The notes under the pieces: generated by a model
Seen by the model: the letters and a program-made list of their open reading frames with translations, nothing else
Databases searched by the model: none
Told to the model about the DNA's origin: nothing
Shown: one piece after another, positions 38,974 through 48,554 of the stretch
Layout of the letters: every line of letters starts with the position of its first letter
How positions within the stretch are numbered: the first letter of the stretch is position 1
Position numbers and translations under genes: made by a program
Origin: Acinetobacter puyangensis
GTDB lineage: Bacteria > Pseudomonadota > Gammaproteobacteria > Pseudomonadales > Moraxellaceae
Direction of reading: 5' to 3'
DNA length: 64,000 nucleotides
Assembly: GCF_900096995.1 (NCBI RefSeq)
Contig: NZ_OANT01000001.1
Coordinates: 744,001-808,000 of the forward strand

Positions 38974-40260
38974 TTAGGCATTTTTCTCGCGGGCAATGGC
39001 ACGATAGCCAATATCACTACGGTATTGCATACCAGTAAATGTGACCTGACCACAGACTTCAAGTGCATTGATTTGTGCTTCAAGTACAGTATTTCCTAGT
39101 GCAGTGACGCAAAGTACCCGGCCACCTGCGGTGATTACCTGACCTTCGGCATTCAAGGCTGTACCGGCATGGAAAATTTTTGTTCCTTCCGGTGATTGAC
39201 CTAAACCGGAAATCACATCGCCTTTGCGTACAGTTTCTGGATAGCCTTCGGCAGCAAGCACGATGCCAATCGATTTACGTTCATCCCATTTGGCTTCTTT
39301 GGGTAAATTGCCTTCTACACCGGCAAGTACCAGATCAACCAGTGACGATTGTAAACGCATCATGATTGGTTGTGTTTCGGGATCACCAAAACGGCAATTG
39401 AATTCGATTACACGTGGGTGACCTTCGGCATCAATCATCAGTCCGGCATAGAGAAAGCCCTTGTAACGATGACCGTCATTTGCCATACCATTGACTGTTG
39501 GACGCATAACTTGTTGCATCACCCGTTCAAAGACTTCATCTGTCACGACTGGTGCAGGGGAATATGCACCCATGCCACCAGTATTGGGTCCCTGATCACC
39601 TTCAAAAATACGTTTATGATCCTGAGATGTTGCCATTGGTAAAATATTTTCACCATCAATCATACAGATAAAGCTGGCTTCTTCACCTTCTAGGAATTGC
39701 TCAATCACCACCCGGCTACCAGCATTACCAAATTTATTGCCTGCCAGCATGTCATCAATGGCAGCAAAGGCTTCATCATTGCTCATGGCAACGATAACAC
39801 CTTTACCCGCAGCTAGACCATCTGCCTTGATGACGATGGGTGCACCGTGTTTTTCGACATAGGCTTTTGCTGGTGCAACTTCGGTAAAAACTTCATAAAA
39901 TGCAGTCGGAATATTATGTTTTTTTAAGAAATCCTTGGCAAAGGCTTTGGAACCTTCCAGTTGTGCTGCGTATTGGGTTGGTCCCCAGATTTTAATATCG
40001 GCAGCTTCTACTGCATCGACTACACCATTGACCAGTGGTGCTTCCGGACCAACAATAATCAGATCGACCTGATGTTGCTGGGCAAAACGGATGATGGCAG
40101 GATTATCCAGAATATCCAGCGCAACATTTTCACATTTTGTCTCGGTTGCAGTGCCTGCATTGCCAGGTGCGACAAATATTTTTGTGACTTTTTCATCCTG
40201 AGCGATTTTCCATGCCAGCGCATGTTCACGTCCGCCACTGCCTAAAACGAGAATATTCAT
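38974..40260 (-). CDS. purD: Phosphoribosylamine-glycine ligase
   Basis: A 428-residue ATP-grasp enzyme for the second step of purine synthesis, joining glycine to phosphoribosylamine. Landmarks are MNILVLGSGGREHALAWKI, VGPEAPLVNGVVD, GSKAFAKDFLKKHNIPTA, IKADGLAAGKGVIVA, SQDHKRIFEGDQGPNTGGMGAYSPAP and EFNCRFGDPETQPIMMRL. The length matches E. coli PurD (429). It follows purH by 110 bp on the same strand, the same order as the enteric purHD operon. Confidence 0.98.
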   Translation of the reverse strand: MNILVLGSGGREHALAWKIAQDEKVTKIFVAPGNAGTATETKCENVALDILDNPAIIRFAQQHQVDLIIVGPEAPLVNGVVDAVEAADIKIWGPTQYAAQLEGSKAFAKDFLKKHNIPTAFYEVFTEVAPAKAYVEKHGAPIVIKADGLAAGKGVIVAMSNDEAFAAIDDMLAGNKFGNAGSRVVIEQFLEGEEASFICMIDGENILPMATSQDHKRIFEGDQGPNTGGMGAYSPAPVVTDEVFERVMQQVMRPTVNGMANDGHRYKGFLYAGLMIDAEGHPRVIEFNCRFGDPETQPIMMRLQSSLVDLVLAGVEGNLPKEAKWDERKSIGIVLAAEGYPETVRKGDVISGLGQSPEGTKIFHAGTALNAEGQVITAGGRVLCVTALGNTVLEAQINALEVCGQVTFTGMQYRSDIGYRAIAREKNA

Positions 40261-40284
40261 TTTATTTACCTTTCTGTCATATTT

Positions 40285-40308
40285 TAGGGTTTATGCAATA
40301 AACCCCTA
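40285..40308. other. Hairpin between purH and purD
   Basis: TAGGGTTTAT and ATAAACCCCTA pair around a 3-nt loop. There is no T run on the minus strand, so it is more likely an mRNA processing or stability structure in the purHD message than a terminator. Confidence 0.5.
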
Positions 40309-40370
40309 CAATTATATTTTATAAAGTAGGGGCGTATTGTATACGTCCAATTATGGGCATTTTAATTTTA

Positions 40371-41945
40371 TTAATGACGGAAATGACGCATACCGGTAAA
40401 GACCATGGCAATACCATGTTCATTCGCAGCGGCAATGGTTTCTTCATCACGCATCGAACCACCCGGTTGAATGATACATTTAATGCCTGCTTTAGCCGCA
40501 TTATCAATGCCGTCACGGAATGGGAAAAATGCATCTGATGCCATCACTGCACCTTCAACCACCAATCCGGCATGTTCGGCTTTGATTGCTGCAATACGGG
40601 CAGAGTTAACACGACTCATCTGACCAGCACCGACACCAATGGTTTGACGGTTTTTCGCATAAACAATGGCATTGGATTTGACATATTTTGCAACTTTCCA
40701 TGCAAAAATAAGATCATCAATTTCCTGTTCTGTCGGTGCGCGCTCGGTCACGACTTTAAGATCTGCGGCAGTGATCATACCCAAATCCTGATCCTGAACC
40801 AGTAATCCACCATTGACACGTTTGAAGTCAAGTTGCGCAGCACGTTCATCAATTTTTGGTAATTCACCACACACCAGTACACGAACATTTTTCTTGGCGC
40901 CAGTGATTTCAAGTACACCCACAGCAATGCTCGGTGCAATAATCACTTCGACAAATTGGCGATCAACAATTGCCTGTGCAGTGGCTACGTCAAGTTCACG
41001 GTTAAATGCAATAATACCGCCAAATGCAGATTCTGGATCTGTTGCATAGGCCAGATTATAGGCAGTTTGAATGCCATCCAGAGAAACCGCAACACCACAA
41101 GGATTCGCATGTTTTACGATAACACATGCCGGTTTCGCAAAGGATTTTACGCATTCCAGTGCTGCATCGGTATCAGCAATATTGTTATAAGACAGCTCTT
41201 TACCTTGTAATTGTTTTGCGGTTGATACAGAGGCTTCTTTGGCCGCAGCATCAACATAGAATGCAGCTGCTTGATGCGGGTTTTCACCGTAACGTAAATC
41301 TTGTGCTTTATTCAGTTGTAAATTAAAGGTACGCGCAAATTTATCTGCTTGACCTTCTGCTTTACCAACACGTGCACCAAGGTATTGGGCAATCATGCCA
41401 TCATATTGTGCAGTATGTTCAAATGCTTTTACTGCCAGATCAAAACGGGTTGCAGATGACAATGCACCGTCAGCTTTTAATTCTGCAATCACAGCATCAT
41501 AGTCGCTGGCATTGACAATAATACCGACAGAAGCATGGTTTTTTGCCGCAGCACGTACCATGGTCGGACCACCAATGTCGATATTTTCAATTGCATCTGC
41601 AAGCGAGCAATTTGGTTTTGCCACAGTTGCAGCAAATGGGTAAAGATTGACAATCACCAAGTCAATTGCAGCAATCTGATGTTCCTGCATAACGGCTTCA
41701 TCTAGCCCACGACGTGCCAGAATTCCACCATGAATCTTAGGATGCAGGGTTTTTACCCGTCCGTCCATCATTTCGGGGAAACCGGTATGTTCAGATACTT
41801 CTGTTACAGGTACTTGATTATCTTTAAGTAATTTATAAGTACCGCCGGTAGAAAGGATTTCGATATTCAGACTGGCCAATTCTTTGGCAAATTCAACAAT
41901 ACCGGTTTTATCAGAAACAGAAATTAAAGCACGAGAAACTGTCAT
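40371..41945 (-). CDS. purH: Bifunctional AICAR formyltransferase / IMP cyclohydrolase
   Basis: A 524-residue enzyme doing the last two purine steps to IMP. The N-terminal MGS-like cyclohydrolase domain (about 1-145) includes [51 protein letters not shown] and NLYPFAATV. The C-terminal formyltransferase domain shows [48 protein letters not shown] and [19 protein letters not shown]. It lies downstream of fis, separated by a strong terminator, so it has its own promoter. Confidence 0.98.
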   Translation of the reverse strand: MTVSRALISVSDKTGIVEFAKELASLNIEILSTGGTYKLLKDNQVPVTEVSEHTGFPEMMDGRVKTLHPKIHGGILARRGLDEAVMQEHQIAAIDLVIVNLYPFAATVAKPNCSLADAIENIDIGGPTMVRAAAKNHASVGIIVNASDYDAVIAELKADGALSSATRFDLAVKAFEHTAQYDGMIAQYLGARVGKAEGQADKFARTFNLQLNKAQDLRYGENPHQAAAFYVDAAAKEASVSTAKQLQGKELSYNNIADTDAALECVKSFAKPACVIVKHANPCGVAVSLDGIQTAYNLAYATDPESAFGGIIAFNRELDVATAQAIVDRQFVEVIIAPSIAVGVLEITGAKKNVRVLVCGELPKIDERAAQLDFKRVNGGLLVQDQDLGMITAADLKVVTERAPTEQEIDDLIFAWKVAKYVKSNAIVYAKNRQTIGVGAGQMSRVNSARIAAIKAEHAGLVVEGAVMASDAFFPFRDGIDNAAKAGIKCIIQPGGSMRDEETIAAANEHGIAMVFTGMRHFRH

Positions 41946-41984
41946 AGCAATCAGATTTTTAAACGGTTAGAAAAAGATAGGACA

Positions 41985-42016
41985 TAAAAATGCCCGCAAA
42001 GTAGCGGGCATTTTAT
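41985..42016 (-). terminator. Terminator after fis
   Basis: On the minus strand ATGCCCGC/GCGGGCAT form an 8-bp GC-rich stem followed by TTTTT. It lies between fis and purH. Confidence 0.9.
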
Positions 42017-42019
42017 CAT

Positions 42020-42289
42020 TTATTCAGCCATAAGTCCGTGGGCTTTTAACTTTTTACGCAAAGTGCCGCGGTTTAGTCCTAAAATTTCAGCAGCACGGGT
42101 TTGGTTACCACGTGTATATTCAAGGACGACTGATAATAATGGTTTCTCCATTTCGGCCAAAACCATGTCGTACACTTGAGAAGGTTGTTCACCTTGCAAT
42201 TGAGCGAAATAGTGGCGAACTGCGCGATCAACGTGGATACGTAATGCGACGTCTGATTGTGCAGTAAAAATAGGAGACTTGCTATTCAT
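42020..42289 (-). CDS. fis: Fis family DNA-binding protein
   Basis: An 89-residue nucleoid protein. I use ATG 42289 ([20 protein letters not shown]); an in-frame start at 42313 adds eight residues. The dimerisation helices are [40 protein letters not shown] in pieces, and the C-terminal helix-turn-helix is [29 protein letters not shown], matching Fis closely. Fis bends DNA and controls rRNA and other growth-linked promoters. Here it follows the prmA side and precedes purH, not dusB as in E. coli. Confidence 0.95.
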   Translation of the reverse strand: MNSKSPIFTAQSDVALRIHVDRAVRHYFAQLQGEQPSQVYDMVLAEMEKPLLSVVLEYTRGNQTRAAEILGLNRGTLRKKLKAHGLMAE

Positions 42290-42702
42290 GCTATAAATCC
42301 GAAATTGAACCACTAGATCGATAGTGGCATGTTAATAAGTTAAGCGATCAAAACGATAGAGTTTTTTTAGATCGTAAAAAAACTCTATCTTAATTTACTA
42401 ACGAAGCTTCACTGTATACTTTTTGTTCTCATTAAGGGTTGTTCAAAAAGTATCCTAATATAAATATCACACGAAAAAAAATCTAGGCCAGCATAAACTA
42501 GCTAAGAAGTAGATTGCATGATATCAAATTACCAGAACAGTAAAGGAGACGAGTGAAACTTCAATGGCGCTATAATATCATTATCTGAAAAAAAGTGAGT
42601 AAATAAAGTTCATTTTTTCTTAATTTTTTTGCTGTATTTTTAGGCGATTTCAATGTATAGTGCAGCACTTTTTTGTTTCTTATTAAGCACTCTGATCTGT
42701 AT
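42290..42702. other. fis upstream region with a large inverted repeat
   Basis: About 410 bp, strongly AT-rich. GATAGAGTTTTTTT at 42355-42368 is mirrored by AAAAAAACTCTATC at 42376-42389, an inverted repeat of about 14 bp with a 7-nt loop. It may end the minus-strand transcript of the zinc-ribbon gene or act in fis control. No gene is seen. Confidence 0.6.
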
Positions 42703-43242
42703 TTATCGATGAAAAAAGATGATTTGATACAAAAGTAGACTAATTAACAGCACGTGAATTATTCCCCAGACCAGATAATACAGCACACTTTTTTTCTGTT
42801 TTTTTTCTGTTATCAATGTGGATTTTTGTTTTTTGGCCATCATTATTGGGTCAAAATCCGCATCGTCTTTAGTTGAGTGGATGGGACTCAAGGTATCTAG
42901 ATAATTCAAATAGGTATAAAGATTTAACTGCGATCCATCGACACCTTGTGACATCAATTGATTTACATGCTGAATTAACGAATTCTCAGTATCAGAATGT
43001 ATTGCACTGTATTTCAGCCTAGCACCCACAGCATTTTGCTGATGGGCGATAAGCATGTCATTAATGTAATGGGTGATAGAAGGTGGGCGGTAATCCGGAT
43101 CTTTAATAAAACAACTATAGGCATCAAAAATATGCCGACAGTGTGCGCATCTCACTAGGCCTTGTGTAATATTTAATTCCATCAAGGAGAGTTGATAGAC
43201 TGTTTGACAACTCGGACATTGACTCAGATAGCGCACGATCAA
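42703..43242 (-). CDS. Zinc-ribbon (MJ0042/DUF3426-type) membrane protein
   Basis: A 179-residue protein with an N-terminal zinc ribbon: CPSC at about 9-12 and CAHC at about 32-35, with TVYQL and IFDAYS as in the MJ0042 motif. A polar middle region with no known fold (about 50-145) leads to one C-terminal membrane helix (about 152-176: YYLVWGIIHVLLISLLLYQIIFF). The position directly after prmA is common in this group of bacteria. The start is TTG 43242 with GGATGGAAG upstream; no in-frame ATG fits. The function is unknown. Confidence 0.8.
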   Translation of the reverse strand: MIVRYLSQCPSCQTVYQLSLMELNITQGLVRCAHCRHIFDAYSCFIKDPDYRPPSITHYINDMLIAHQQNAVGARLKYSAIHSDTENSLIQHVNQLMSQGVDGSQLNLYTYLNYLDTLSPIHSTKDDADFDPIMMAKKQKSTLITEKKQKKSVLYYLVWGIIHVLLISLLLYQIIFFHR

Positions 43243-43274
43243 CTTCCATCCATATAGTGAGTGATGCTGTAAAG

Positions 43275-44171
43275 TTATGCCTTACGATGACCTGACAGGC
43301 GACACCAGTTTTCTTCACGCATTTGTTGTCCTGTCATTTCAAAATACGGTGTATAGGCTTGTTTTACGTCTTCAATTTGTTCCTCGATCAAACCTGCCAA
43401 TGCAATTTGACTTTCAACCCGAGTCAGATCATAAAAAGTTTCTACCAGAGACATTAACGGTTTGGCAAGAATGTTTGCCACCAAAACATCTGCCGGACCT
43501 TGATAATGCTGCTCAAATTCTTCCGGTAAGCCAACATATAATCGGTCTGCAACACCATTTAATTCCGCATTTTGTTTGGTAGCCAAAACTGCTTGAGGAT
43601 CAATGTCTGTGGCATAGACATATTTTGCACCAAGTAACAATGCTGCAACACCTAAAATCCCGGAACCACAACCATAATCCACCACAATTTTATCTTGAAG
43701 GTCTATGCCGGCAAGCCATTGCAAACACAGGAATGTACTGGCGTGATTTCCGGTTCCGAAAGCCAGACCAGGATCAAGTTTAATATTGGTCACGTCGGGA
43801 TTAGGCGCTTCGAGCCATTCTGGCACGATCCATAAATTCTCGGCCACTTGAATAGGTTCGTAGTAATCCATCCAGGCACGTTCCCATGCCTGTTCTTCTA
43901 TAGTTTCGGTTTTGATTGCAATACTGGGTATTTGTGCATCAATAAATGACAGCAGCGCTTTTTCATCAATAGGCTCTTCTGCTGTCTGTTGAAAGATTCC
44001 GGTCACAATAACTTTATCCCAAAGTGGTGTTTCACCCGGTAAAGGCTCAAGTAAGGCCTGATCTTCTGCATCATCCAGTGTGACGCTCACTGCACCTAAA
44101 GACATTAATACTGTTTCAGTAAAGTCGACTTGTGGTTTATCTACCGTAATATGAATTTGTAACCAGTTCAT
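43275..44171 (-). CDS. prmA: Ribosomal protein L11 methyltransferase
   Basis: A 298-residue SAM-dependent enzyme that trimethylates L11. The N-terminal substrate-recognition domain ([37 protein letters not shown], in pieces) precedes the catalytic domain with [24 protein letters not shown] motif [23 protein letters not shown] and motif [17 protein letters not shown]. The length fits E. coli PrmA (293). It is followed by the zinc-ribbon gene and fis on the same strand. Confidence 0.97.
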   Translation of the reverse strand: MNWLQIHITVDKPQVDFTETVLMSLGAVSVTLDDAEDQALLEPLPGETPLWDKVIVTGIFQQTAEEPIDEKALLSFIDAQIPSIAIKTETIEEQAWERAWMDYYEPIQVAENLWIVPEWLEAPNPDVTNIKLDPGLAFGTGNHASTFLCLQWLAGIDLQDKIVVDYGCGSGILGVAALLLGAKYVYATDIDPQAVLATKQNAELNGVADRLYVGLPEEFEQHYQGPADVLVANILAKPLMSLVETFYDLTRVESQIALAGLIEEQIEDVKQAYTPYFEMTGQQMREENWCRLSGHRKA

Positions 44172-44318
44172 CCAGATCGCTCAGAAATTTATAGATTTGC
44201 ATAATTGTAGCGGATATTGGATGTAGAAATATATAAAAACAACCAAGCCTATACTTGCAAAACAATATGTGATTTAAAAATTGAGCAGGTAGAATTGTTT
44301 TAATCGCAATTATAGGGG

Positions 44319-44356
44319 GTAATCCTGATCCTCAATCATAAAAATGATCAGGATTA
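44319..44356 (-). terminator. Hairpin after the BASS-family transporter gene
   Basis: GTAATCCTGATC/GATCAGGATTAC form a 12-bp perfect stem with a loop of about 15 nt just after the transporter stop. No clear T run follows on the minus strand, so it may act with Rho or as a stabiliser. Confidence 0.6.
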
Positions 44357-44362
44357 CTCGCT

Positions 44363-45253
44363 TTAGTCTGCTTGTGTTGTGCGTTTGTCGATCACGGGAT
44401 CAAATTTATTGATCAAGGTGCCAAAGATTGCCGCGAAAATATACATAAAGATTGAATAGACTGCTGCCGGCATGGCAATGGCGGTACTCGCCATGACGGT
44501 AAGCGCAATGGTCATAGCCAATGTACTATTATGGATGCCAATTTCAAAAGCGCAGGCCCGAGCCTGAAAACTGTTAATACCGACGGCACGAGGAATAAAA
44601 TAACCAATTGCAAGACTTAGGGCACAAAATAATGCAGTGGCTAAACCGACCTGAGCAATATAGTCTAAAATATTATGGCGTTCCTTGATAATCGCGCCAG
44701 CAATGATCAAGATTAAAAAAACCACGGCAAAAATGCGTACCGGGCGATTTAACTTTTCCGCAATCGGTGCAGCATAATGTCGAATCAACATCCCAATAGC
44801 AACCGGAATGATGATGATCAAAAATACTTGGATCACTTTTGAAAATTGTAAGCCCACATGCTGAGCATCGTTGAGAAAATATAAAATGGCAAAGTTGACG
44901 ATGATGGGCAGGGTAAACGCCGCTAGAATCGAATTGATCGCTGTCAAGGTAACATTCAGTGCAATATCACCTTTATATAAATAACTGAATAAATTGGCTG
45001 TAGGGCCGCCAGGGGAAGCAGCCAAAAGCATTAAACCGACTGCAAGTAAAGGCGGTAAAGCCAAGAGATTACATAAAATAAAAGCGATCCCGACCAGCAC
45101 AATCAATTGACAAAAGAGGGCTAGGAAAACCGCTTTGGGATGTTGCCGTACACGGGCAAAATCTTTTGGGGTAAGTTCCAGACCCAAACCAATCATGACG
45201 ATGGCAAGTGCCAGAGGCAAAAAGATGGTAATCAATCCTGAATCCATAATCAT
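44363..45253 (-). CDS. Bile acid:sodium symporter (BASS) family transporter
   Basis: A 296-residue inner-membrane protein with nine or ten helices and a BASS fold. Family marks are LELTPKDFARVRQHPKAV, LLAASPGGPTANLFSYLYKGDIALNVTLTAINSILA (in pieces, the conserved sodium-binding stretch) and CAFEIGIHNSTLAMTIALTV (the ExGxxN motif region). Bacterial members move bile acids, pantoate or other organic anions with sodium; the substrate here is not known. It is a single gene by spacing. Confidence 0.88.
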   Translation of the reverse strand: MIMDSGLITIFLPLALAIVMIGLGLELTPKDFARVRQHPKAVFLALFCQLIVLVGIAFILCNLLALPPLLAVGLMLLAASPGGPTANLFSYLYKGDIALNVTLTAINSILAAFTLPIIVNFAILYFLNDAQHVGLQFSKVIQVFLIIIIPVAIGMLIRHYAAPIAEKLNRPVRIFAVVFLILIIAGAIIKERHNILDYIAQVGLATALFCALSLAIGYFIPRAVGINSFQARACAFEIGIHNSTLAMTIALTVMASTAIAMPAAVYSIFMYIFAAIFGTLINKFDPVIDKRTTQAD

Positions 45254-45573
45254 TCCTTGAATAAAAATAGTAAACCCTTGTTGAAACAGTATTTATTGAT
45301 ATTTTTTCCATCTTATATCAATAAAACTAAAAAGTTTTCCTCTAATTTTGAGTTTATCCAAGTTGCGTGCAAAGACAAGAAGTTTTAAGACAGATTACAA
45401 ATCAATAGGCTCATGAAGTCTGAGGAATGGCATTGTTCATTTGTACAATGACAATGAAAGATATGGCAAAAATCCAGAAAATAGCGAGAATGATAAAATG
45501 ACAAATGTTTTGGATAAAAATATAGCACCCGAAAGTGCTATATTTACAGAGTAAGGTATTTAACCCATTTAAT
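45254..45573. other. Intergenic region upstream of the BASS transporter
   Basis: About 320 bp, AT-rich, containing the terminator of the secreted unknown protein at 45518-45546 and the transporter promoter region. No gene is seen. Confidence 0.5.
45518..45546 (-). terminator. Terminator of the secreted unknown gene
   Basis: On the minus strand AAATATAGCAC/GTGCTATATTT stem with loop TTTCGG and trailing TT. It lies about 30 bp after the stop codon at 45574. Confidence 0.85.
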
Positions 45574-45978
45574 TTATTGAACTTCTACTGGTAATTGTTG
45601 ATCAACTGGGGCTTCTTGTGCCTGAGGTGCATCACCACTTACATCCGGTACTTGTGGCACATTCGCAGGCAAATCTGCTGTTGTTGGTGCATCTAATGCT
45701 GGAGCAGCTGCATGTTGTGGTTGAATGGCAGAGCCTTCACTACCTGTTGGAACTGGGGGCTGGAACTGTAATTTACCCTCAGCGTTTTGCTGACAAGTAC
45801 CGTTAAAGGTCACGCCTTTATGAGAATAAGACACCAGATCACCGGCCGCTTTTTTATTACATGCTTTGATTTGTTTTTGCACTTCAGCTTTACTGAGTTC
45901 ATCAGTATTGGCCAGTGCCATACCTGAATAACATAGGGCTGCCGAAACACACATTGCTTTTAATATCATGTTTTTCAT
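45574..45978 (-). CDS. Secreted Pro/Ala-rich protein of unknown function
   Basis: A 134-residue protein with a clear signal peptide (MKNMILKAMCVSAALCYSGMALA, cleavage before NTD). The first mature part (about 24-75) is compact with two cysteines (KACNKK and FNGTCQQN) that could form a disulfide. The second half (about 76-134) is disordered-looking and rich in Pro, Ala, Val and Gln (PALDAPTTADLPANVPQVPD). GAGGA lies 7 bp before the ATG. I do not recognise a family. It is probably periplasmic or outer-membrane associated. Confidence 0.75.
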   Translation of the reverse strand: MKNMILKAMCVSAALCYSGMALANTDELSKAEVQKQIKACNKKAAGDLVSYSHKGVTFNGTCQQNAEGKLQFQPPVPTGSEGSAIQPQHAAAPALDAPTTADLPANVPQVPDVSGDAPQAQEAPVDQQLPVEVQ

Positions 45979-46348
45979 CTATATATCCTCTTTAATTGCT
46001 AAGTTTTATTGCTAGCTGATAATTTTTAAGTATAGAACGATGGGATAAATAGTTAATTTGATTTGTATATTAATCCTGCTACAAAGTGTCAAGGATTGTG
46101 GATGAAATGTGAAGTCATCTGGATTTGTTGGCATTTTATTTTAATTCAGTGATATAGATTTAAATAGAAGCAAATTTGCGATGAGATCAAATCATGGTGT
46201 GAACATTTTAGTTGGCTATCATTTTTAGGTTTTGTGCTGTTTTGATTGGCATTGCAAGGGTTATAGTCAAATAATTTTGTAAAATAGCCATCAATTTTGG
46301 CGTAATTTTGCTACAATAATCAGTCATTTTTTTAAGTGTTTTATAACC
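45979..46348. other. Divergent region upstream of mnmG
   Basis: About 370 bp between the divergent secreted-protein gene and mnmG. It is AT-rich and should hold both promoters (a TACAAT -10-like hexamer stands near 46312). No gene or RNA is recognised. Confidence 0.45.
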
Positions 46349-48229
46349 ATGCATTATCCTAAAGTTTATGATGTTATTGTGATTGGTGGCGGTCATGCAG
46401 GAACCGAAGCCGCTTTAGCAGCAGCACGTATGGGGCGACAGACCCTGTTGCTGACACATAATATTGAAACTTTAGGCCAGATGAGTTGTAATCCTGCCAT
46501 TGGCGGTATTGGAAAATCGCATCTGGTGCGTGAAATCGATGCACTTGGCGGTGCGATGGCGCTGGCTGCCGATAAAGGCGGCATTCAATTTCGTATTTTG
46601 AATTCACGCAAAGGGGCAGCAGTACGTGCCACCCGTGCGCAGGCAGATCGGATACGTTATAAGGCTGCTATTCGTTATACACTGGAAAATCAACACAATC
46701 TGGATATTTTTCAACAAGCTGCCGATGATTTAATTGTGGAAGGCGATACCGTCAAAGGCGTGATTACCCAAATGGGAATCCAGTTTGATTGTAAAACCGT
46801 AGTGCTGACCACAGGGACTTTTCTGGGTGGGGTCATCCATATCGGTTTAAAAAATTCCAGTGGTGGACGTGCCGGTGATCCGCCTTCTATCGCATTGGCG
46901 CATCGTTTGCGTGAATTAAATCTTCCGGTGGGACGTTTAAAAACCGGTACGCCACCGCGTATTGATGCACGCTCAGTTGATTTTTCTGTGATGACACCGC
47001 AACCGGGTGACTTCCCATCACCAGTGATGTCATTTATGGGTGATGTGTCTATGCATCCTGAACAGATTAATTGTTATATTACCCATACCAATGAACGTAC
47101 TCATGAGATTATTCGTGGTGGATTGGATCGTTCGCCAATGTACACGGGTGTGATCGAAGGTGTTGGGCCACGCTATTGTCCTTCTATTGAAGATAAAATT
47201 CATCGCTTTGCAGATAAAGATTCGCATCAGGTGTTTCTGGAGCCGGAAGGTTTGGATACTCACGAACTTTATCCAAACGGAATTTCGACTTCTTTACCTT
47301 TTGATGTACAGTTTGAGTTGGTTCGTTCGATTCGTGGTATGGAAAATGCGCATATTTTGCGTCCCGGCTATGCGATCGAATATGACTACTTTAATCCGCA
47401 AGCGCTAAAATATACGCTGGAAACCAAAGCCATTTCAAATCTGTATTTTGCCGGTCAGATCAATGGGACAACCGGCTACGAAGAAGCTGGTGCGCAAGGT
47501 TTGTTGGCAGGTTTAAATGCCGCACGCCGTGCTTGGGAACAGGAAGAATGGACACCAAAACGCGATCAGGCTTATATGGGTGTTCTGGTGGACGACCTGA
47601 TTACGTTAGGGACCAAAGAACCGTATCGTATGTTTACCTCACGTGCCGAATATCGCTTGATGCTACGTGAAGACAATGCCGATCAACGCTTAACACCAGC
47701 AGGGCGTGAGCTGGGTCTGGTTGATGACGTACGCTGGGCAGCGTATTGTGAAAAAATGGAAGCAGTAGAGCGTGAAACTTCTCGGTTACAACATTTATGG
47801 GCGGCACCAAATAATCCAATGGGTAAAAAATTCATTGATATGACCGGTGCAGACTTGTCTAAAGAATGTAGTGCGATTGATCTGTTAAAACGTCCAAACA
47901 TTAATTTTGCCCAGATTGCCAAACTAACCGATTCGCAGGTATCGGAATTTGTGGGTGAGCAAATTGAAATTGCGGTGAAATACCAAGGCTATATCAATCG
48001 TCAGCATGAAGATGTGGCACAGATGAAACGTCTGGAGGAAACCAAAATTCCAGCCGATTTTGATTATGATATTGTATCCGGGCTTTCCCGTGAAATCACG
48101 CAAAAGTTAAAAACTGTTTTACCTGAAACCTTGGCACAGGCCAGTCGTATTCCGGGCGTAACGCCGGCAGCAGTGCAACTGGTGATGATCACCATCCGTA
48201 AAAATGCACAGATTAAAAAATCTGCCTAA
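46349..48229 (+). CDS. mnmG: tRNA uridine-5-carboxymethylaminomethyl modification enzyme
   Basis: A 626-residue FAD enzyme (GidA) that, with MnmE, modifies the wobble uridine of several tRNAs. The FAD-binding start [22 protein letters not shown] is intact, and family motifs include [24 protein letters not shown] (here MSCNPAIGG), [42 protein letters not shown] and [21 protein letters not shown]. The C-terminal helical domain ends [20 protein letters not shown]. The length equals E. coli MnmG (629). It stands alone with its own terminator. Confidence 0.98.
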   Translation: MHYPKVYDVIVIGGGHAGTEAALAAARMGRQTLLLTHNIETLGQMSCNPAIGGIGKSHLVREIDALGGAMALAADKGGIQFRILNSRKGAAVRATRAQADRIRYKAAIRYTLENQHNLDIFQQAADDLIVEGDTVKGVITQMGIQFDCKTVVLTTGTFLGGVIHIGLKNSSGGRAGDPPSIALAHRLRELNLPVGRLKTGTPPRIDARSVDFSVMTPQPGDFPSPVMSFMGDVSMHPEQINCYITHTNERTHEIIRGGLDRSPMYTGVIEGVGPRYCPSIEDKIHRFADKDSHQVFLEPEGLDTHELYPNGISTSLPFDVQFELVRSIRGMENAHILRPGYAIEYDYFNPQALKYTLETKAISNLYFAGQINGTTGYEEAGAQGLLAGLNAARRAWEQEEWTPKRDQAYMGVLVDDLITLGTKEPYRMFTSRAEYRLMLREDNADQRLTPAGRELGLVDDVRWAAYCEKMEAVERETSRLQHLWAAPNNPMGKKFIDMTGADLSKECSAIDLLKRPNINFAQIAKLTDSQVSEFVGEQIEIAVKYQGYINRQHEDVAQMKRLEETKIPADFDYDIVSGLSREITQKLKTVLPETLAQASRIPGVTPAAVQLVMITIRKNAQIKKSA

Positions 48230-48251
48230 AGTTAAAATCGAATAAAGCTGG

Positions 48252-48281
48252 AAAAGCGGTCAGAAATATGACCGCTTTTTT
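48252..48281 (+). terminator. Terminator of mnmG
   Basis: AAAAGCGGTCA/TGACCGCTTTT stem (loop GAAATA) followed by a T run. It lies 23 bp after the mnmG stop. Confidence 0.9.
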
Positions 48282-48487
48282 ATGTTCAAATAAGCTGTGA
48301 AGATTTGGCTTGTTCATTGAATTTCAAAAAACTCTGGATCAATGTAACTGTTTATAAAAAAATGTAACATAATGGACTTGAAAAATGTGTGTAAACAACC
48401 CATTATTAAACTGACAAATCTCATGCTTTTATTTTTTTAAGTTAATGAAAAATATTAAAAATATATTTAAAAAGCGTCGAAAAAAAC

Positions 48488-48513
48488 CTTGAAAAATAAA
48501 GTATGCCCCCAAT
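48488..48513 (+). promoter_or_regulatory. Sigma-32 (RpoH) heat-shock promoter of clpB
   Basis: CTTGAAA (48488-48494) and CCCCCAAT (48506-48513) are separated by 11 bp, close to the heat-shock consensus CTTGAAA and CCCCATnT with 11-16 bp spacing. It lies 41 bp before the clpB ATG. Confidence 0.88.
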
Positions 48514-48554
48514 TTATTTAAACAAGTGAAAATTTATGATGAGGATAATAACAA

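Noticed and set aside
38832..39038. 68-codon plus-strand frame overlapping the purD 3' end
   Set aside because: It is antisense to purD in part, lacks a ribosome site and includes the inverted repeat after purD.
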